A stretch of 43,464 bases of DNA from JANXSD01 sp038206385 (GCA_038206385.1 JBBRAW010000018.1:1-43464), one strand, 5' to 3'; shown: positions 17,421 through 26,191, counted from the stretch's first letter. Numbers and translations are program-made. The notes: generated by a model from the letters alone, not told the origin.

Positions 17421-18656
17421 ATGGCTACCATCGCAACTTCCTATCCAAAAGATAAAATCAATATTTTATTATTGGAGAACGTACATCCTTCCGCAATAAA
17501 ATTATTTCGAGATAAAGGCTACTCCAACATTGAATCGATAACAGGATCTATCAATGAAAAAGAGTTGCTTGATAAAATGGCGAATGTTCATCTTTTAGGA
17601 ATTCGATCGAAGACACAAGTTTCGGAAGCGATTTTAAATAATGCACCAAAGCTATTAGCTGTCGGTGCTTTTTGCATTGGAACAAATCAAGTAAAGATGA
17701 AGCAAGCAATAAAAAATGGAGTTGCTGTTTTCAATTCACCTTTCTCTAATACACGTTCTGTTGCTGAACTTGTAATTGGCTTAGGTATTATGTTGATGCG
17801 TCGCGTATATGAAAAAAGTGAAGCTGCTCATAAAGGCTTATGGCTAAAAGAGAGTGAACATTGTTTCGAAGTGCGAGGAAAAACATTAGGCATAATTGGA
17901 TACGGACATATCGGAACACAAGTATCTATTCTTGCTGAAGCATTGGGCATGAAAGTAATTTTTTATGATGTTGCTTCACGACTAAGTTTAGGAAATGCAA
18001 AAGCAGCTCGATCATTAGATGACTTATTAAAAAAATCAGACATCATCACATTACATGTTCCAGGAACTGCTGACACAAAAGATTTGATTGATGCGAAGAA
18101 AATAAAGAAGATGAAATCAGGTGTGGTGTTGTTAAATTTAAGTAGAGGAGATGTGATGGATGTATGGGCTGTAAAAGATGCAATAGAGAAACGACATATT
18201 GGGGGATTAGCTGTTGATGTTTTTCCAATAGAACCCAAAAGTAATAAAGATGTTTTTGCATCTCCATTACAAGGATTGCGAAATGTAATTTTAACTCCAC
18301 ATATTGGTGGCAGCACTGTTGAAGCGCAAGAAGCAATCGGTTTAGATGTTGCAGAAAAATTAATCAATTACCTCGATTGCGGTAGCACTGCGGGATCATT
18401 AACAATTCCTGATTTGAATCTTCCCATCCTTTCAAATGCGCATCGAATTTTGCACATTCACAACAATGTTCCTGGAGTACTTTCACAAATCAATGGTGTA
18501 TTATCGAAAATGAAAGTGAATATTCTTGGTCAGTATTTAAAAACAAATGAAGACATTGGTTATGTAGTTTTAGACATCGAAAAAAAGAATAACACCGAAG
18601 TAATGACGGAATTAAAAAAAGTAAAAAATACAATAAGGACGAGAAGTTTGTTTTGA
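17421..18656 (+). CDS. serA: D-3-phosphoglycerate dehydrogenase SerA with C-terminal ACT domain
   Basis: First enzyme of serine synthesis, oxidising 3-phosphoglycerate with NAD+. Of the E. coli type: substrate-binding domain with IRSKT at 61-65, Rossmann loop GYGHIG at 160-165, catalytic Arg242 (SRGD), Glu271 (FPIEP) and His294 (TPHIGGSTVEAQE), and an ACT domain at about 338-411 (HNNVPGVLSQINGVLSKM), which binds serine for feedback inhibition in this type. Length 411 equals the E. coli enzyme. It is divergent from fbp; both use 3-phosphoglycerate-level carbon, but shared control is not shown by the sequence. Confidence 0.97.
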   Translation: MATIATSYPKDKINILLLENVHPSAIKLFRDKGYSNIESITGSINEKELLDKMANVHLLGIRSKTQVSEAILNNAPKLLAVGAFCIGTNQVKMKQAIKNGVAVFNSPFSNTRSVAELVIGLGIMLMRRVYEKSEAAHKGLWLKESEHCFEVRGKTLGIIGYGHIGTQVSILAEALGMKVIFYDVASRLSLGNAKAARSLDDLLKKSDIITLHVPGTADTKDLIDAKKIKKMKSGVVLLNLSRGDVMDVWAVKDAIEKRHIGGLAVDVFPIEPKSNKDVFASPLQGLRNVILTPHIGGSTVEAQEAIGLDVAEKLINYLDCGSTAGSLTIPDLNLPILSNAHRILHIHNNVPGVLSQINGVLSKMKVNILGQYLKTNEDIGYVVLDIEKKNNTEVMTELKKVKNTIRTRSLF

Positions 18657-19015
18657 AAAAAATAATTCTAAAGTGAAAAGCTCTAAAGGAGATAATTTCA
18701 GATTATAAACTAAAGACAATTTTTAATCCTGCAAATCATAGAGTCCCCAGAAGCATTCGATACTGGTCATGCTTTATTCTTGCCTGCCATGAAATTTTTT
18801 ACATTATGGTTGAAGACAAATTATCTTTCAAATCTCATGATTTTCATTATATTTACCTCATACCTCGAAACTCAGTAAATTTAAGATACACAAGATACCC
18901 AATTTTTCCGCGAACTTTAGAACAACAAAACCCTTTCCTGGCCTCCCCTGAACACACATCACGGGAGGCTTTGTTATTTCACCCCCAATTTAGTTATCAT
19001 AGGTTCAGAATACAA
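18657..19015. other. Intergenic region between convergent serA and tatA
   Basis: About 360 AT-rich bases. It holds one hairpin at 18941-18969 (listed as a terminator). An open frame begins at 18806 on the plus strand but runs into tatA antisense and has no coding character. Nothing else is seen. Confidence 0.5.
18941..18975 (+). terminator. Hairpin with short T-rich tail between serA and tatA
   Basis: GCCTCCC (18941-18947) pairs with GGGAGGC (18963-18969) around a 15-base loop, followed on the plus strand by TTTGTTATTT. It is GC-rich in an AT-rich setting and placed between convergent genes, so it may act in both directions. The T-run is broken and it is nearly 290 bases past serA. Confidence 0.5.
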
Positions 19016-19213
19016 TTAAGAGATTTTCTCTTTTTCTTCGGTTACCTCCTCTTTTCCTGTAGAAGCATCTTTAAATTCACGAATCCCTTTTCCTAGTCCT
19101 TTCATCATTTCAGGTATTTTTTTACCTCCAAACATGAGCATTACCACAGCCGCTATCATTATGAGTTCTGGGCCTCCAAGACCGAGCATTCCAACTAAAA
19201 TTGTATTTATCAT
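19016..19213 (-). CDS. tatA: Sec-independent protein translocase subunit TatA/E
   Basis: A 65-residue TatA-type protein: N-terminal membrane helix, then the Phe-Gly hinge (MLMFGGKKIPEMMKGLGKG), an amphipathic helix and a charged tail (GKEEVTEEKEK). TatA oligomers form the pore element of the twin-arginine export system. No tatC is in the window. The gene lies just downstream of two ferritin-like genes on the same strand, one of which has a twin-arginine signal, so the neighbours may be its cargo. A strong hairpin at 19249-19286 separates it from them. Confidence 0.93.
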   Translation of the reverse strand: MINTILVGMLGLGGPELIMIAAVVMLMFGGKKIPEMMKGLGKGIREFKDASTGKEEVTEEKEKIS

Positions 19214-19248
19214 TTTTGTTTTTTTTGTGAATTAATTTTATTTAAGAA

Positions 19249-19286
19249 CTGTAATTACCATCTTATAAATAAGATGGTAATTACAG
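19249..19286 (-). terminator. Perfect 17-bp inverted repeat with 4-base loop between the ferritin-like genes and tatA
   Basis: CTGTAATTACCATCTTA (19249-19265) and its exact complement (19270-19286) flank the loop TAAA. It begins 17 bases after the stop of the upstream ferritin-like gene on the minus strand. A clean poly-T tail is lacking, so it may be a terminator, an mRNA 3'-stabilising hairpin, or a control point between the ferritin-like genes and tatA. Confidence 0.6.
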
Positions 19287-19303
19287 CATTATATCAATAA
19301 AGA

Positions 19304-20122
19304 TTATACAATGAATAATCCTGCAATTGCGAGTGTTTGTGATGAAGTTAGTGGTTCATCAAATGCTTCTTGAATAGAACTTAGTGGAACAGATGTAATT
19401 GTTGTTACGCTTACACCACCTTGAATAAAATTATCTTCACCATCATAAATTGCTTGAGTTGCTGTTGGCATAGTACCTCTACTACTACCTGTTATCCATC
19501 CTTTATTTCCAGCATCTAATCCATTTTTTGCGCGAAGTCTTCGAACTTGTGAGGCATGACGTGCTTCAACAGAATGTATTTGCAAAGCAGCTGTTAACAC
19601 AGCATTGTCACTGATCAAATTTCCTGCTTGTCCCTTATATGCTCTTACGCCAGTGTCTTCAAACCCTTGCGACAAGGCTAGGAAATCAGCATAAATACTA
19701 AACGGGCTAAAGGAGCCTTGTGCAGTAAAATCAAATGTTGGTTTTGCATCAGCGGTTCCGCCTAACGCTGCAATAGTTGTTTGCAGAAAACTAACATGTA
19801 TTGATTCATGTTTTTTGATTTGATTGAAAATTGTTAAGTCGATGGCTGGGATTACACCTGAAGCAATTCCCATGGTATAAAACTCTTCTTCTAAATATTC
19901 CAATTTGAGTGCGAAGTTTAATACATCAACTATTGTTTGTACACTTCCATTTTTAGCTTTACTTGTTTCAGGAATAGCCATTAATATTCCTACAGGAACA
20001 GCAGCTAATGCAAGATCTTTTCCAATTCCGCCTAAATTCAATAATGATTCACGTCGAGACTGGGGAGCTTTGGGATCTGATTTCAAATCACCAATACTTT
20101 CTATCATTTTTAATAAGTTCAT
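19304..20122 (-). CDS. Ferritin-like domain protein with twin-arginine signal
   Basis: A 272-residue protein of the Ferritin_2-like group. The N-terminus carries SRRESLLNLGG (about 22-32) followed by a hydrophobic stretch (LALAAVPVGILMAIP), which fits a Tat export signal. The mature part is a four-helix bundle with candidate di-iron ligands in LEYLEEEFY, KKHESIHVSF, GFEDTGVRAY and HSVEARHASQVR; these E, ExxH and ExxH positions recur in the partner gene. Function is unknown; the family is often described as desiccation- or stress-associated, and iron or manganese binding is an inference. It follows the partner by 11 bases, so the two form an operon upstream of tatA. Confidence 0.82.
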   Translation of the reverse strand: MNLLKMIESIGDLKSDPKAPQSRRESLLNLGGIGKDLALAAVPVGILMAIPETSKAKNGSVQTIVDVLNFALKLEYLEEEFYTMGIASGVIPAIDLTIFNQIKKHESIHVSFLQTTIAALGGTADAKPTFDFTAQGSFSPFSIYADFLALSQGFEDTGVRAYKGQAGNLISDNAVLTAALQIHSVEARHASQVRRLRAKNGLDAGNKGWITGSSRGTMPTATQAIYDGEDNFIQGGVSVTTITSVPLSSIQEAFDEPLTSSQTLAIAGLFIV

Positions 20123-20133
20123 GATCGTTTTTT

Positions 20134-20829
20134 TTAAGAGGTTGGTAAATTATTTGCGTTCAGTTTTGTTGTTAGGTAGGCAGATGCTATACTTAATACT
20201 TGTTGTGGAGTTTTGGCTCCATCTAATCCACCAATGATAACATCATCACCAGAGAAATCTGCTGACCCTGGATTAATAAGATCGCGAATTGCTGCTGCAT
20301 GACGTGCTTCAACAGAAACAATTTTTCCTGCAAGTAACAAGTAATTTACATCCACAATAAGTTTTCCGGCGCCATTATATGCAGACACTCCTAAATCTTC
20401 AAATGCTTTAGCCGTAGCTAAAACACTTGCACGATTATTAAAATCTATAGAAGTAAAATTTACCACTAACGATGGAATTGCAGCAGTACCGATTGCAGCC
20501 TTAAAAAAATCACGATGTGCAATTTCATGTTTTTTCAAATCTCCTAAAATTAATAATTCAGCACTCGACATTCCAAAATAGGGAGTTGCAATTACTTGAG
20601 TGTAGAACGCAGCCTCCAATTGTTCAAGTGCATAGGCATAATTTAAAATACCAACATCACCACTTCCTAAATTTATTCCTTCATCTACTGTTGTACCACT
20701 ATCTTTTTTACAACCTGCCATTAATAAGCCCGCAGCTGCCATCGAAGCTCCTGCGTACTTTAAAAAGTTTAGCCTTGCAATGGGTTTTTGCAAGAATCCA
20801 CCTTCTTGCGTTTCATCTTTTGTTTGCAT
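20134..20829 (-). CDS. Ferritin-like domain lipoprotein
   Basis: A 231-residue paralogue of the downstream gene. The N-terminus ends in a lipobox, LLMAGC, with Cys40 as the likely lipidated residue, followed by KKDSG. Before it stands ARLNFLKYAG, which resembles a Tat box (SRRxFLK) with the second arginine replaced by leucine, so export route is uncertain (Sec lipoprotein, or a degenerate Tat signal). The ferritin-like bundle has LEQLEAAFY, KKHEIAHRDFF, AFEDLGVSAY and VSVEARHAA, giving the same ligand pattern as its partner. It is the first gene of the pair. A promoter of the TAnnTTTG type was not found just upstream. Confidence 0.82.
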   Translation of the reverse strand: MQTKDETQEGGFLQKPIARLNFLKYAGASMAAAGLLMAGCKKDSGTTVDEGINLGSGDVGILNYAYALEQLEAAFYTQVIATPYFGMSSAELLILGDLKKHEIAHRDFFKAAIGTAAIPSLVVNFTSIDFNNRASVLATAKAFEDLGVSAYNGAGKLIVDVNYLLLAGKIVSVEARHAAAIRDLINPGSADFSGDDVIIGGLDGAKTPQQVLSIASAYLTTKLNANNLPTS

Positions 20830-21169
20830 GATTTTAAATTTTATAAGGTTAAAATGTTTAATTAAATTCTATCACTAAATTGTTATGCCAATATTCCATT
20901 TTAAAAAATTCATATACGGTAGTAAGCGCGTTTCGCAATTTCATTTACGAAAATTATAACGCCATAGATTGGGTGAGTATAAAAACGCTTTTAAAATTTA
21001 CAATGAGAAATAATTTGCACACTAAAAAAATCTATGCCAAAAAAATGCGGTTATTAAATTTTAAAAAATAAATGTTATTTGATGAAAAATTTACACAATA
21101 AAAAAAATAACTTTTGAGATGTGAATTATTAAATATTAACAAAAATCATTTTAAAAAACATTACATCTG
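20830..21169. other. AT-rich intergenic region upstream of the ferritin-like operon
   Basis: About 340 very AT-rich bases between the ferritin-like operon start and the pdxJ stop. A 63-codon open frame at 20880-21071 (plus strand) has no signal, motif or start context that would support a gene. No consensus promoter, hairpin or repeat was found. Confidence 0.4.
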
Positions 21170-21886
21170 TTAATCTTTTAATTCCTTTAAATACATTTCA
21201 ACAGTACGTTCAAATCCATAATACAAAGCATCACTCACAAAAGCATGACCAATGGAAACTTCTAACAAATCAGGAATCATCTTGTTGAAATAACGCAAAT
21301 TTTGAAGATTTAAATCATGCCCAGCATTTATACCTATTCCGATTTCATTAGCATAAATGGCTGCTTCTAAATATGGTTTAATTGCTAGTTCGGGATCAGA
21401 TAAGAAGGTACTAGCGTAAGCTTCGGTATAGAGCTCGATGCGATCAGCACCCGTTTCTTTTGCATGTTGTATCATCGATTTTTCAGGATCGACAAATAAC
21501 GAAACACGTATGTTTTGGTCTTTCAAAAGCGATACTATTCCCTTTAAAAATGTTTGATTTTTCGCAGTATCCCAACCAGCATTAGACGTTAAAACATTTG
21601 GTGGGTCAGGAACCAATGTTACTTGCGTGGGATTCACTTCTAATACAAGTGTAAGAAAATCATTGGTTGGGTAACCTTCTATGTTAAATTCAGTGGTCAC
21701 AATGGGTTTCAAATGATACACATCGCTATAGCGAATATGCCTTTCGTCAGGACGAGGGTGTACTGTAATTCCCTCAGCACCAAACTTCTGTATATCTATT
21801 GCGCATGAAATAGGATCAGGATATTTGCCTCCTCGCGCATTACGAAGGGTAGCTATTTTATTGATGTTTATACTTAGCTTGGTCAC
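21170..21886 (-). CDS. pdxJ: Pyridoxine 5'-phosphate synthase PdxJ
   Basis: Condenses 1-deoxyxylulose 5-phosphate with 3-amino-2-oxopropyl phosphate to form pyridoxine 5'-phosphate, last ring-forming step of DXP-dependent vitamin B6 synthesis. A 238-residue TIM barrel with the typical start TKLSININKIATLRNARGG, the GITVHPRPDERHI motif (about 35-47), VTLVPDPP, and GIGINAGHDLN (about 188-198). The start codon is GTG at 21886, which gives the normal N-terminus; no nearby ATG fits. It diverges from the CBS-domain gene. Confidence 0.96.
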   Translation of the reverse strand: MTKLSININKIATLRNARGGKYPDPISCAIDIQKFGAEGITVHPRPDERHIRYSDVYHLKPIVTTEFNIEGYPTNDFLTLVLEVNPTQVTLVPDPPNVLTSNAGWDTAKNQTFLKGIVSLLKDQNIRVSLFVDPEKSMIQHAKETGADRIELYTEAYASTFLSDPELAIKPYLEAAIYANEIGIGINAGHDLNLQNLRYFNKMIPDLLEVSIGHAFVSDALYYGFERTVEMYLKELKD

Positions 21887-21981
21887 TGTGCTGTAATATA
21901 TAAGATTTATAAAACTGTTAAGGCTATCAATTCGTTTATATTATCAATTAATTATTTAATGCCATAATGATGCGAAAGTAC

Positions 21982-21989
21982 TATGTTTG
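21982..21989 (+). promoter_or_regulatory. Candidate Bacteroidetes -7 box for the CBS-domain gene
   Basis: TATGTTTG matches TAnnTTTG exactly and lies 46 bases before the ATG at 22036 in the pdxJ/CBS divergent spacer. No -33 TTG at the proper distance, so support is moderate. Confidence 0.4.
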
Positions 21990-22035
21990 TCAGGATCTGA
22001 AAATCAATTTATAAATAGGCGCACAAAATATACAG

Positions 22036-22698
22036 ATGTTTGCTTCAAAACTAATACGTGATAATGTTCCTCCTCTAAAAATGGGCGATACATGCGGACG
22101 TGCTCTTGCTTGGATGGAAGAGCTTCGAGTGAATGCATTACCATTAATTAAAGGTCGTGAATTTCTTGGTTTAGTATCTAAATCAAGTGTGTCGAACACT
22201 AGTTTATCAAATACCACAATCCGTGAAGCTGAATTACCACTTAATAGAGTTTTTGTTTACGAGAATCAGCATGTATACGATTTAGCTAAAGTTGCTTCAT
22301 TGCATAAACTTGATATTGTTCCAGTATTAAATAACGAACAGGAGTATTCTGGTTTGGTAACGGTGAATGATTTGGTTGCCTATTTTGCAGAAAGTAAAAG
22401 TGTTTACATGCCAGGTGGAATTATCATTTTAGAGATGGCTTTGAAGGATTACACGATGAGTCAAATTGCTCAAATTATGGAGTCGGATGGAGCTCATATT
22501 TTAAGTGCAAGTGTTTCTGCTACTTCCAACCCACAAAGAATTGAGGTTACTATAAAAATTGACAAAATTGATATTAGTCGAATTTTAGCAGGATTGTATC
22601 GCTATAATTATAATGTCATTGCCTCGTATAACCAAAGTGAGCATTCCGATGATTTACAAAATAGATACGATTCATTAATGAATTACTTGAGTATTTGA
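22036..22698 (+). CDS. CBS-domain pair protein with ACT-like C-terminus
   Basis: A 220-residue cytoplasmic protein. Two CBS repeats are visible, at about 10-60 (RALAWMEELRVNALPLIKG) and about 72-125 (DLAKVASLHKLDIVPVLNN, then YSGLVTVNDLVAYF). The remaining residues, about 135-210, look like an ACT-type regulatory fold (LEMALKDYTMSQIAQIMES). CBS pairs bind adenosyl nucleotides; the target here is unknown. The gene stands directly upstream of the Omp85-like gene and nadK on the same strand, an arrangement I recall from other Bacteroidetes, and may sense nucleotide or NAD status, but that is speculation. Confidence 0.8.
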   Translation: MFASKLIRDNVPPLKMGDTCGRALAWMEELRVNALPLIKGREFLGLVSKSSVSNTSLSNTTIREAELPLNRVFVYENQHVYDLAKVASLHKLDIVPVLNNEQEYSGLVTVNDLVAYFAESKSVYMPGGIIILEMALKDYTMSQIAQIMESDGAHILSASVSATSNPQRIEVTIKIDKIDISRILAGLYRYNYNVIASYNQSEHSDDLQNRYDSLMNYLSI

Positions 22699-22706
22699 TA
22701 TATTTG
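22699..22706 (+). promoter_or_regulatory. Candidate -7 box upstream of the Omp85-like gene
   Basis: TATATTTG matches TAnnTTTG and begins at the base after the CBS-gene stop. It is 120 bases before the proposed TTG start of the next gene and has no good -33 element, so it is weakly supported. Confidence 0.3.
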
Positions 22707-22825
22707 CCATTCATTCAACATCAAGTAGGTAATAACTATTGCAGCTTTTTTTATGATTGTATGATAAATAATTTACTTTTATTTTTTCGAAAACCATACA
22801 GGTTATATCATCCGCATCTCTTTCA

Positions 22826-24262
22826 TTGAAAAAAAAAATTACGCACTTCCAAAAGAAAATTATTTTTTTCTTACTCGTTCTTTTTTCGAGTTTAGGAAAT
22901 CATTTATTGGCGGATGTACCTATTGATTCGATAACATTTCCTCCACAGATTATTGATAGAATTATTATTACTGGAAATAATAAAACGAAGCCGAGGATTA
23001 TACTTCGCGAATTACTTTTTCATGAAGGCGACTCATTAAATCCATTAGTATTAAATTCAGCAATAGCAACTAGTAAAGAGAATCTTTTAAATATTGGCTT
23101 ATTTAATTTTGTTGATTTTCATATTTATCAAGCTTTACAAGGTCATATTGATATTCATATTGAAGTTACTGAGCGTTGGTATCTTTTTCCATTTCCTGTA
23201 TTTGATATTGCAGATCGCAACTTTAATGAATGGTGGAGTAAACGTGATTTCAATAGAGTAAATTACGGAATCCGTGTTAGTCAAGAAAATTTTAGAGGAA
23301 GAGATGAAATTTTACAGTTTCAATTTATATTCGGTTACTCGCAGCGTTTAGGAATTTATTATACAATTCCATATATTAATAGAAAGCAAAACATTGGATT
23401 AACGATGGCGGTATATGGAATTCGTAACCATGAAATCGCTTATGATAGTCCTAATAATAAATTAGTATTTTATAAAAATCCTGATGAATTTGTACGAAAT
23501 GATTTACAAGGATATGTAAGAATAACCAAGCGAAAAGGCATTAACAGTTACTTTAATACTACACTTGATTTTCGCTCAACGCGCATTGCAGATACTATTC
23601 GATTTCTCAACCCAGATTATTTTATTACGAGTAATCCAATCCAAAATCACATTGGCATAAGTTGGGGATATATTTTTGATAAGCGCGACTATAGATCGTA
23701 TGCAATGAATGGATATTTTTTCGAGATGGAAGCAACAAAACTTGGAATTGGATTATTAAATAACGAACCTAATTTAATTGAGATCACCGCTGGAATTAGG
23801 AAGTTTCAGCATCTTACAAATCGATTTAATATTCAAGCATCCGTAAAAGGAAGAGTAGTGCAAAAAGAAGATGCTCCCTACTTCAACCAACGTGCATTAG
23901 GCTATTCAGCAGATTATATACGAGGATATGATTACTACGTAATTAACGGACAAAATTTTTTACTAATACGATCAAATCTTCGTTACACATTAATGCAAAC
24001 TCATGTTTTTGAATTACCAGTCATTAATTCGAATAAATTTAAAAAGGTGCCTTTAGCAATGTATCTCAATGGGTTTTACGATTCAGGATATGTAACTGAC
24101 AATCGATTTGGTTACAAGAATCCTCTTGCTAATTCATGGCAGTATGGCTATGGTATAGGATTCGATATCGTTACCTATTACGATTTAGTTTTTCGCTTTG
24201 AATATGCAAGAAATCGGTTGAATGAAAATGGATTATTTTTCCATATTGGATCTGCTTTTTAA
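22826..24262 (+). CDS. Omp85/BamA-family outer-membrane protein with one POTRA domain
   Basis: A 478-residue exported protein. From a TTG start at 22826 the N-terminus is MKKKITHFQKK plus a hydrophobic stretch, a clear signal peptide ending near LLADVP; no ATG exists near this point, so TTG is the only start preserving the signal. One POTRA-like domain follows (about 40-115: IDRIIITGNNKTKPRIILRE, then a turn and VDFHIYQ, and IEVTERWYLFP), then beta-barrel strands to the C-terminal Phe, with LGYSADYIRGYDYYVING (about 353-370) at the place where Omp85 barrels have a conserved RGY/RGF tip motif. It is distinct from the full bamA at 27947. Substrate unknown; 72 bases before nadK. Confidence 0.82.
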   Translation: MKKKITHFQKKIIFFLLVLFSSLGNHLLADVPIDSITFPPQIIDRIIITGNNKTKPRIILRELLFHEGDSLNPLVLNSAIATSKENLLNIGLFNFVDFHIYQALQGHIDIHIEVTERWYLFPFPVFDIADRNFNEWWSKRDFNRVNYGIRVSQENFRGRDEILQFQFIFGYSQRLGIYYTIPYINRKQNIGLTMAVYGIRNHEIAYDSPNNKLVFYKNPDEFVRNDLQGYVRITKRKGINSYFNTTLDFRSTRIADTIRFLNPDYFITSNPIQNHIGISWGYIFDKRDYRSYAMNGYFFEMEATKLGIGLLNNEPNLIEITAGIRKFQHLTNRFNIQASVKGRVVQKEDAPYFNQRALGYSADYIRGYDYYVINGQNFLLIRSNLRYTLMQTHVFELPVINSNKFKKVPLAMYLNGFYDSGYVTDNRFGYKNPLANSWQYGYGIGFDIVTYYDLVFRFEYARNRLNENGLFFHIGSAF

Positions 24263-24334
24263 TTTTTCAAGTATCTAAAATCTATAAGTGCCTTCATTCG
24301 GTATTATTAATTAAATTTACCGTGATTCTTTTAT

Positions 24335-25213
24335 ATGAAAATTGCGCTCTACGCTCGCCAAATTATTCCTTCCAACCATAGTTTTATCTGTGAGCTTTTC
24401 AGCGCTTTGCAAATGTATAAGTGTGAAATATATGTTTATCAACCGCTTTATAACCAAGTAAAACACTTGTTGGTTGATGATGTAAAAGTGAAACTCTATA
24501 ATTCAGGTTCTGAAATTCGCGGGGAAGTGGATTTTCTTTTCAGCATTGGTGGTGATGGAACTATTTTGGACACTTTAACACTTGTTCAGGATAGCGGAAT
24601 CCCTGTGTTAGGTATCAATATAGGTCGTCTTGGATTTCTTTCAAGCATTGCTAGAGATCAAATTCATGTAGCGATTGATAGTTTAGAGAAAGGACATTAT
24701 TCGCTTGATAAAAGAAGTTTATTGAGATTAGAGTCGAATAGAAGTTTGTTTGGCGAGGTTAGTTATGCTTTAAATGAACTCACAATCCATAAAAAAGACA
24801 GTGCTAGCATGATGATTATCAACACGTTTCTTAACGGCGAATATTTAAACTCTTATTGGGCGGATGGATTAATCATAGCTACTCCAACTGGCTCTACTGG
24901 TTATTCGATGAGTTGTGGAGGTCCTATTATTGTACCCTATTCCGATAATTTTGTGATAACACCTATTGCTCCACACAATTTAAATGTAAGACCAATTGTT
25001 GTTTCAGATAAAAACGTAGTTTCGCTTGAAGTAGAAGGGAGAAGCCAATATTTCTTAGCTTCGCTGGATTCTAGATCAGTCACCATTGATTCCAGCATCT
25101 CCTTAGCAGTAAGAAAAGAAGATTTTACCATGAATTTAGTGCGAATCGCTGATGACAATTTCCTACGTACGTTGCGCAAGAAATTGAATTGGGGACTAGA
25201 TATTAGAAATTAA
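24335..25213 (+). CDS. nadK: NAD kinase
   Basis: Phosphorylates NAD+ to NADP+. A 292-residue protein with the family signatures: the GGDGT motif at 72-76, NIGRLGFL at 95-102, ALNELTIHK (about 145-153) and the glycine-rich ATPTGSTGYSMSCGGP (about 187-202). Length is normal. Soluble, cytoplasmic. It sits between an Omp85-like gene and two DUF6089-like outer-membrane genes, an order common in Bacteroidetes and probably not functional. Confidence 0.96.
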   Translation: MKIALYARQIIPSNHSFICELFSALQMYKCEIYVYQPLYNQVKHLLVDDVKVKLYNSGSEIRGEVDFLFSIGGDGTILDTLTLVQDSGIPVLGINIGRLGFLSSIARDQIHVAIDSLEKGHYSLDKRSLLRLESNRSLFGEVSYALNELTIHKKDSASMMIINTFLNGEYLNSYWADGLIIATPTGSTGYSMSCGGPIIVPYSDNFVITPIAPHNLNVRPIVVSDKNVVSLEVEGRSQYFLASLDSRSVTIDSSISLAVRKEDFTMNLVRIADDNFLRTLRKKLNWGLDIRN

Positions 25214-25248
25214 GAATTGAATTAACCTAATTTGAATAAGTAAAATAT

Positions 25249-25256
25249 TATTTTTG
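25249..25256 (+). promoter_or_regulatory. Bacteroidetes -7 box for the first DUF6089-like gene
   Basis: TATTTTTG matches TAnnTTTG; a TTTG at 25231-25234 is only 14 bases upstream, shorter than the usual spacer. The box overlaps the GTG at 25256 that could be taken as a start, which supports the downstream ATG at 25280 as the real start codon. Confidence 0.55.
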
Positions 25257-25279
25257 TGCCAAGGCTCCATTCGCGAAAC

Positions 25280-26191
25280 ATGAAAAAACAACTACTCGTT
25301 TACTTAATACTTTTTCTCTCATTGCCTTCCATATCCCAAGCACAACGTATTCGTGCTCGATGGAAAGCCTATCGGTATGAGTGGAGTTTTGGTATTGGTG
25401 CTAGTAACTTCCTCGGGGATTTAGGTGGTGCAAATCAAATCGGAACGCATGGTGTAAAAGATCTTGAAGTAACAAAGACACGACCTTCATTAGCGGCTGG
25501 ATTTAGATATAAGATTAATCCATTTTTGGCTTTACATACACATTTCACTTTTGCACAATTATCTGGAGATGATAAATTAACTACCGAAAAATTTCGTAGC
25601 AATAGGAATTTGAATTTCAAAACCAACATTTACGAGTTAAACTTAAATTTGGAAGCCTCCCTACTTTCACAAAGAGAAGGTGGGATCTATCGATTAAAAG
25701 GAGTAAAACGATCATCTAGTTTCGAAGCTGCACTATATGCCTTTGTTGGTATTGGTGTATTTCATTTTAATCCCAAAGGAAAAAGTCAAATTGATGGTAA
25801 TTGGCACGAACTTCAGCCATTAGGAACCGAGGGACAAGGACTTTCTCCTGCTAGATCGAAATATAAAAGAACCCAAGTTTGTATTCCACTAGGAATTGGA
25901 GGGCGTTATTTCTTTAATCGTCGTTGGGGTGCTGGATTCGAATTTGGAATCCGTAAAACATTTACAGATTATATTGATGATGTAAGTAAAACATATTATG
26001 ATAACGGAGCAATTTCTCAAACACAAGGTCAAATTGCGGCTAATTTAGCTGATCCATCTTTAGTAAAAAATGGTCAGTCAAATGCTGGTGAACAACGAGG
26101 TGATCCGAGATATAAGGATTCATATATGTTTGCAATTTTCAGTATTCACTATAAAATTCGTACTGGTCGCACTAATTTCCCAATTTTCTAA
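25280..26191 (+). CDS. DUF6089-like outer-membrane beta-barrel protein, copy 1
   Basis: A 303-residue exported protein counted from ATG 25280 (MKKQLLVYLILFLSL, signal peptide ending SQAQ). The frame is open 8 codons further up to a GTG at 25256, but that falls in the promoter box and would put charged residues before the signal. The mature part has alternating strand patterns typical of an 8-10 stranded barrel. Blocks shared with the next gene are NRNLNFKTNIYEL, FHFNPKG, LQPLGTEGQG and FTDYIDDVSKTYYD. The DUF6089 name is from memory of the family between nadK and uppS in Bacteroidetes; function unknown. Possibly structural or linked to BamA, since it lies in the bamA operon region. Confidence 0.82.
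   Translation: MKKQLLVYLILFLSLPSISQAQRIRARWKAYRYEWSFGIGASNFLGDLGGANQIGTHGVKDLEVTKTRPSLAAGFRYKINPFLALHTHFTFAQLSGDDKLTTEKFRSNRNLNFKTNIYELNLNLEASLLSQREGGIYRLKGVKRSSSFEAALYAFVGIGVFHFNPKGKSQIDGNWHELQPLGTEGQGLSPARSKYKRTQVCIPLGIGGRYFFNRRWGAGFEFGIRKTFTDYIDDVSKTYYDNGAISQTQGQIAANLADPSLVKNGQSNAGEQRGDPRYKDSYMFAIFSIHYKIRTGRTNFPIF

Noticed and set aside
18806..19096. 96-codon plus-strand frame between serA and tatA
   Set aside because: Spans a terminator-like hairpin and runs antisense through the end of tatA; no coding character.
20880..21071. 63-codon plus-strand frame upstream of the ferritin-like operon
   Set aside because: Very AT-rich, Lys/Asn/Ile-heavy by composition, no promoter, signal or motif; likely chance.
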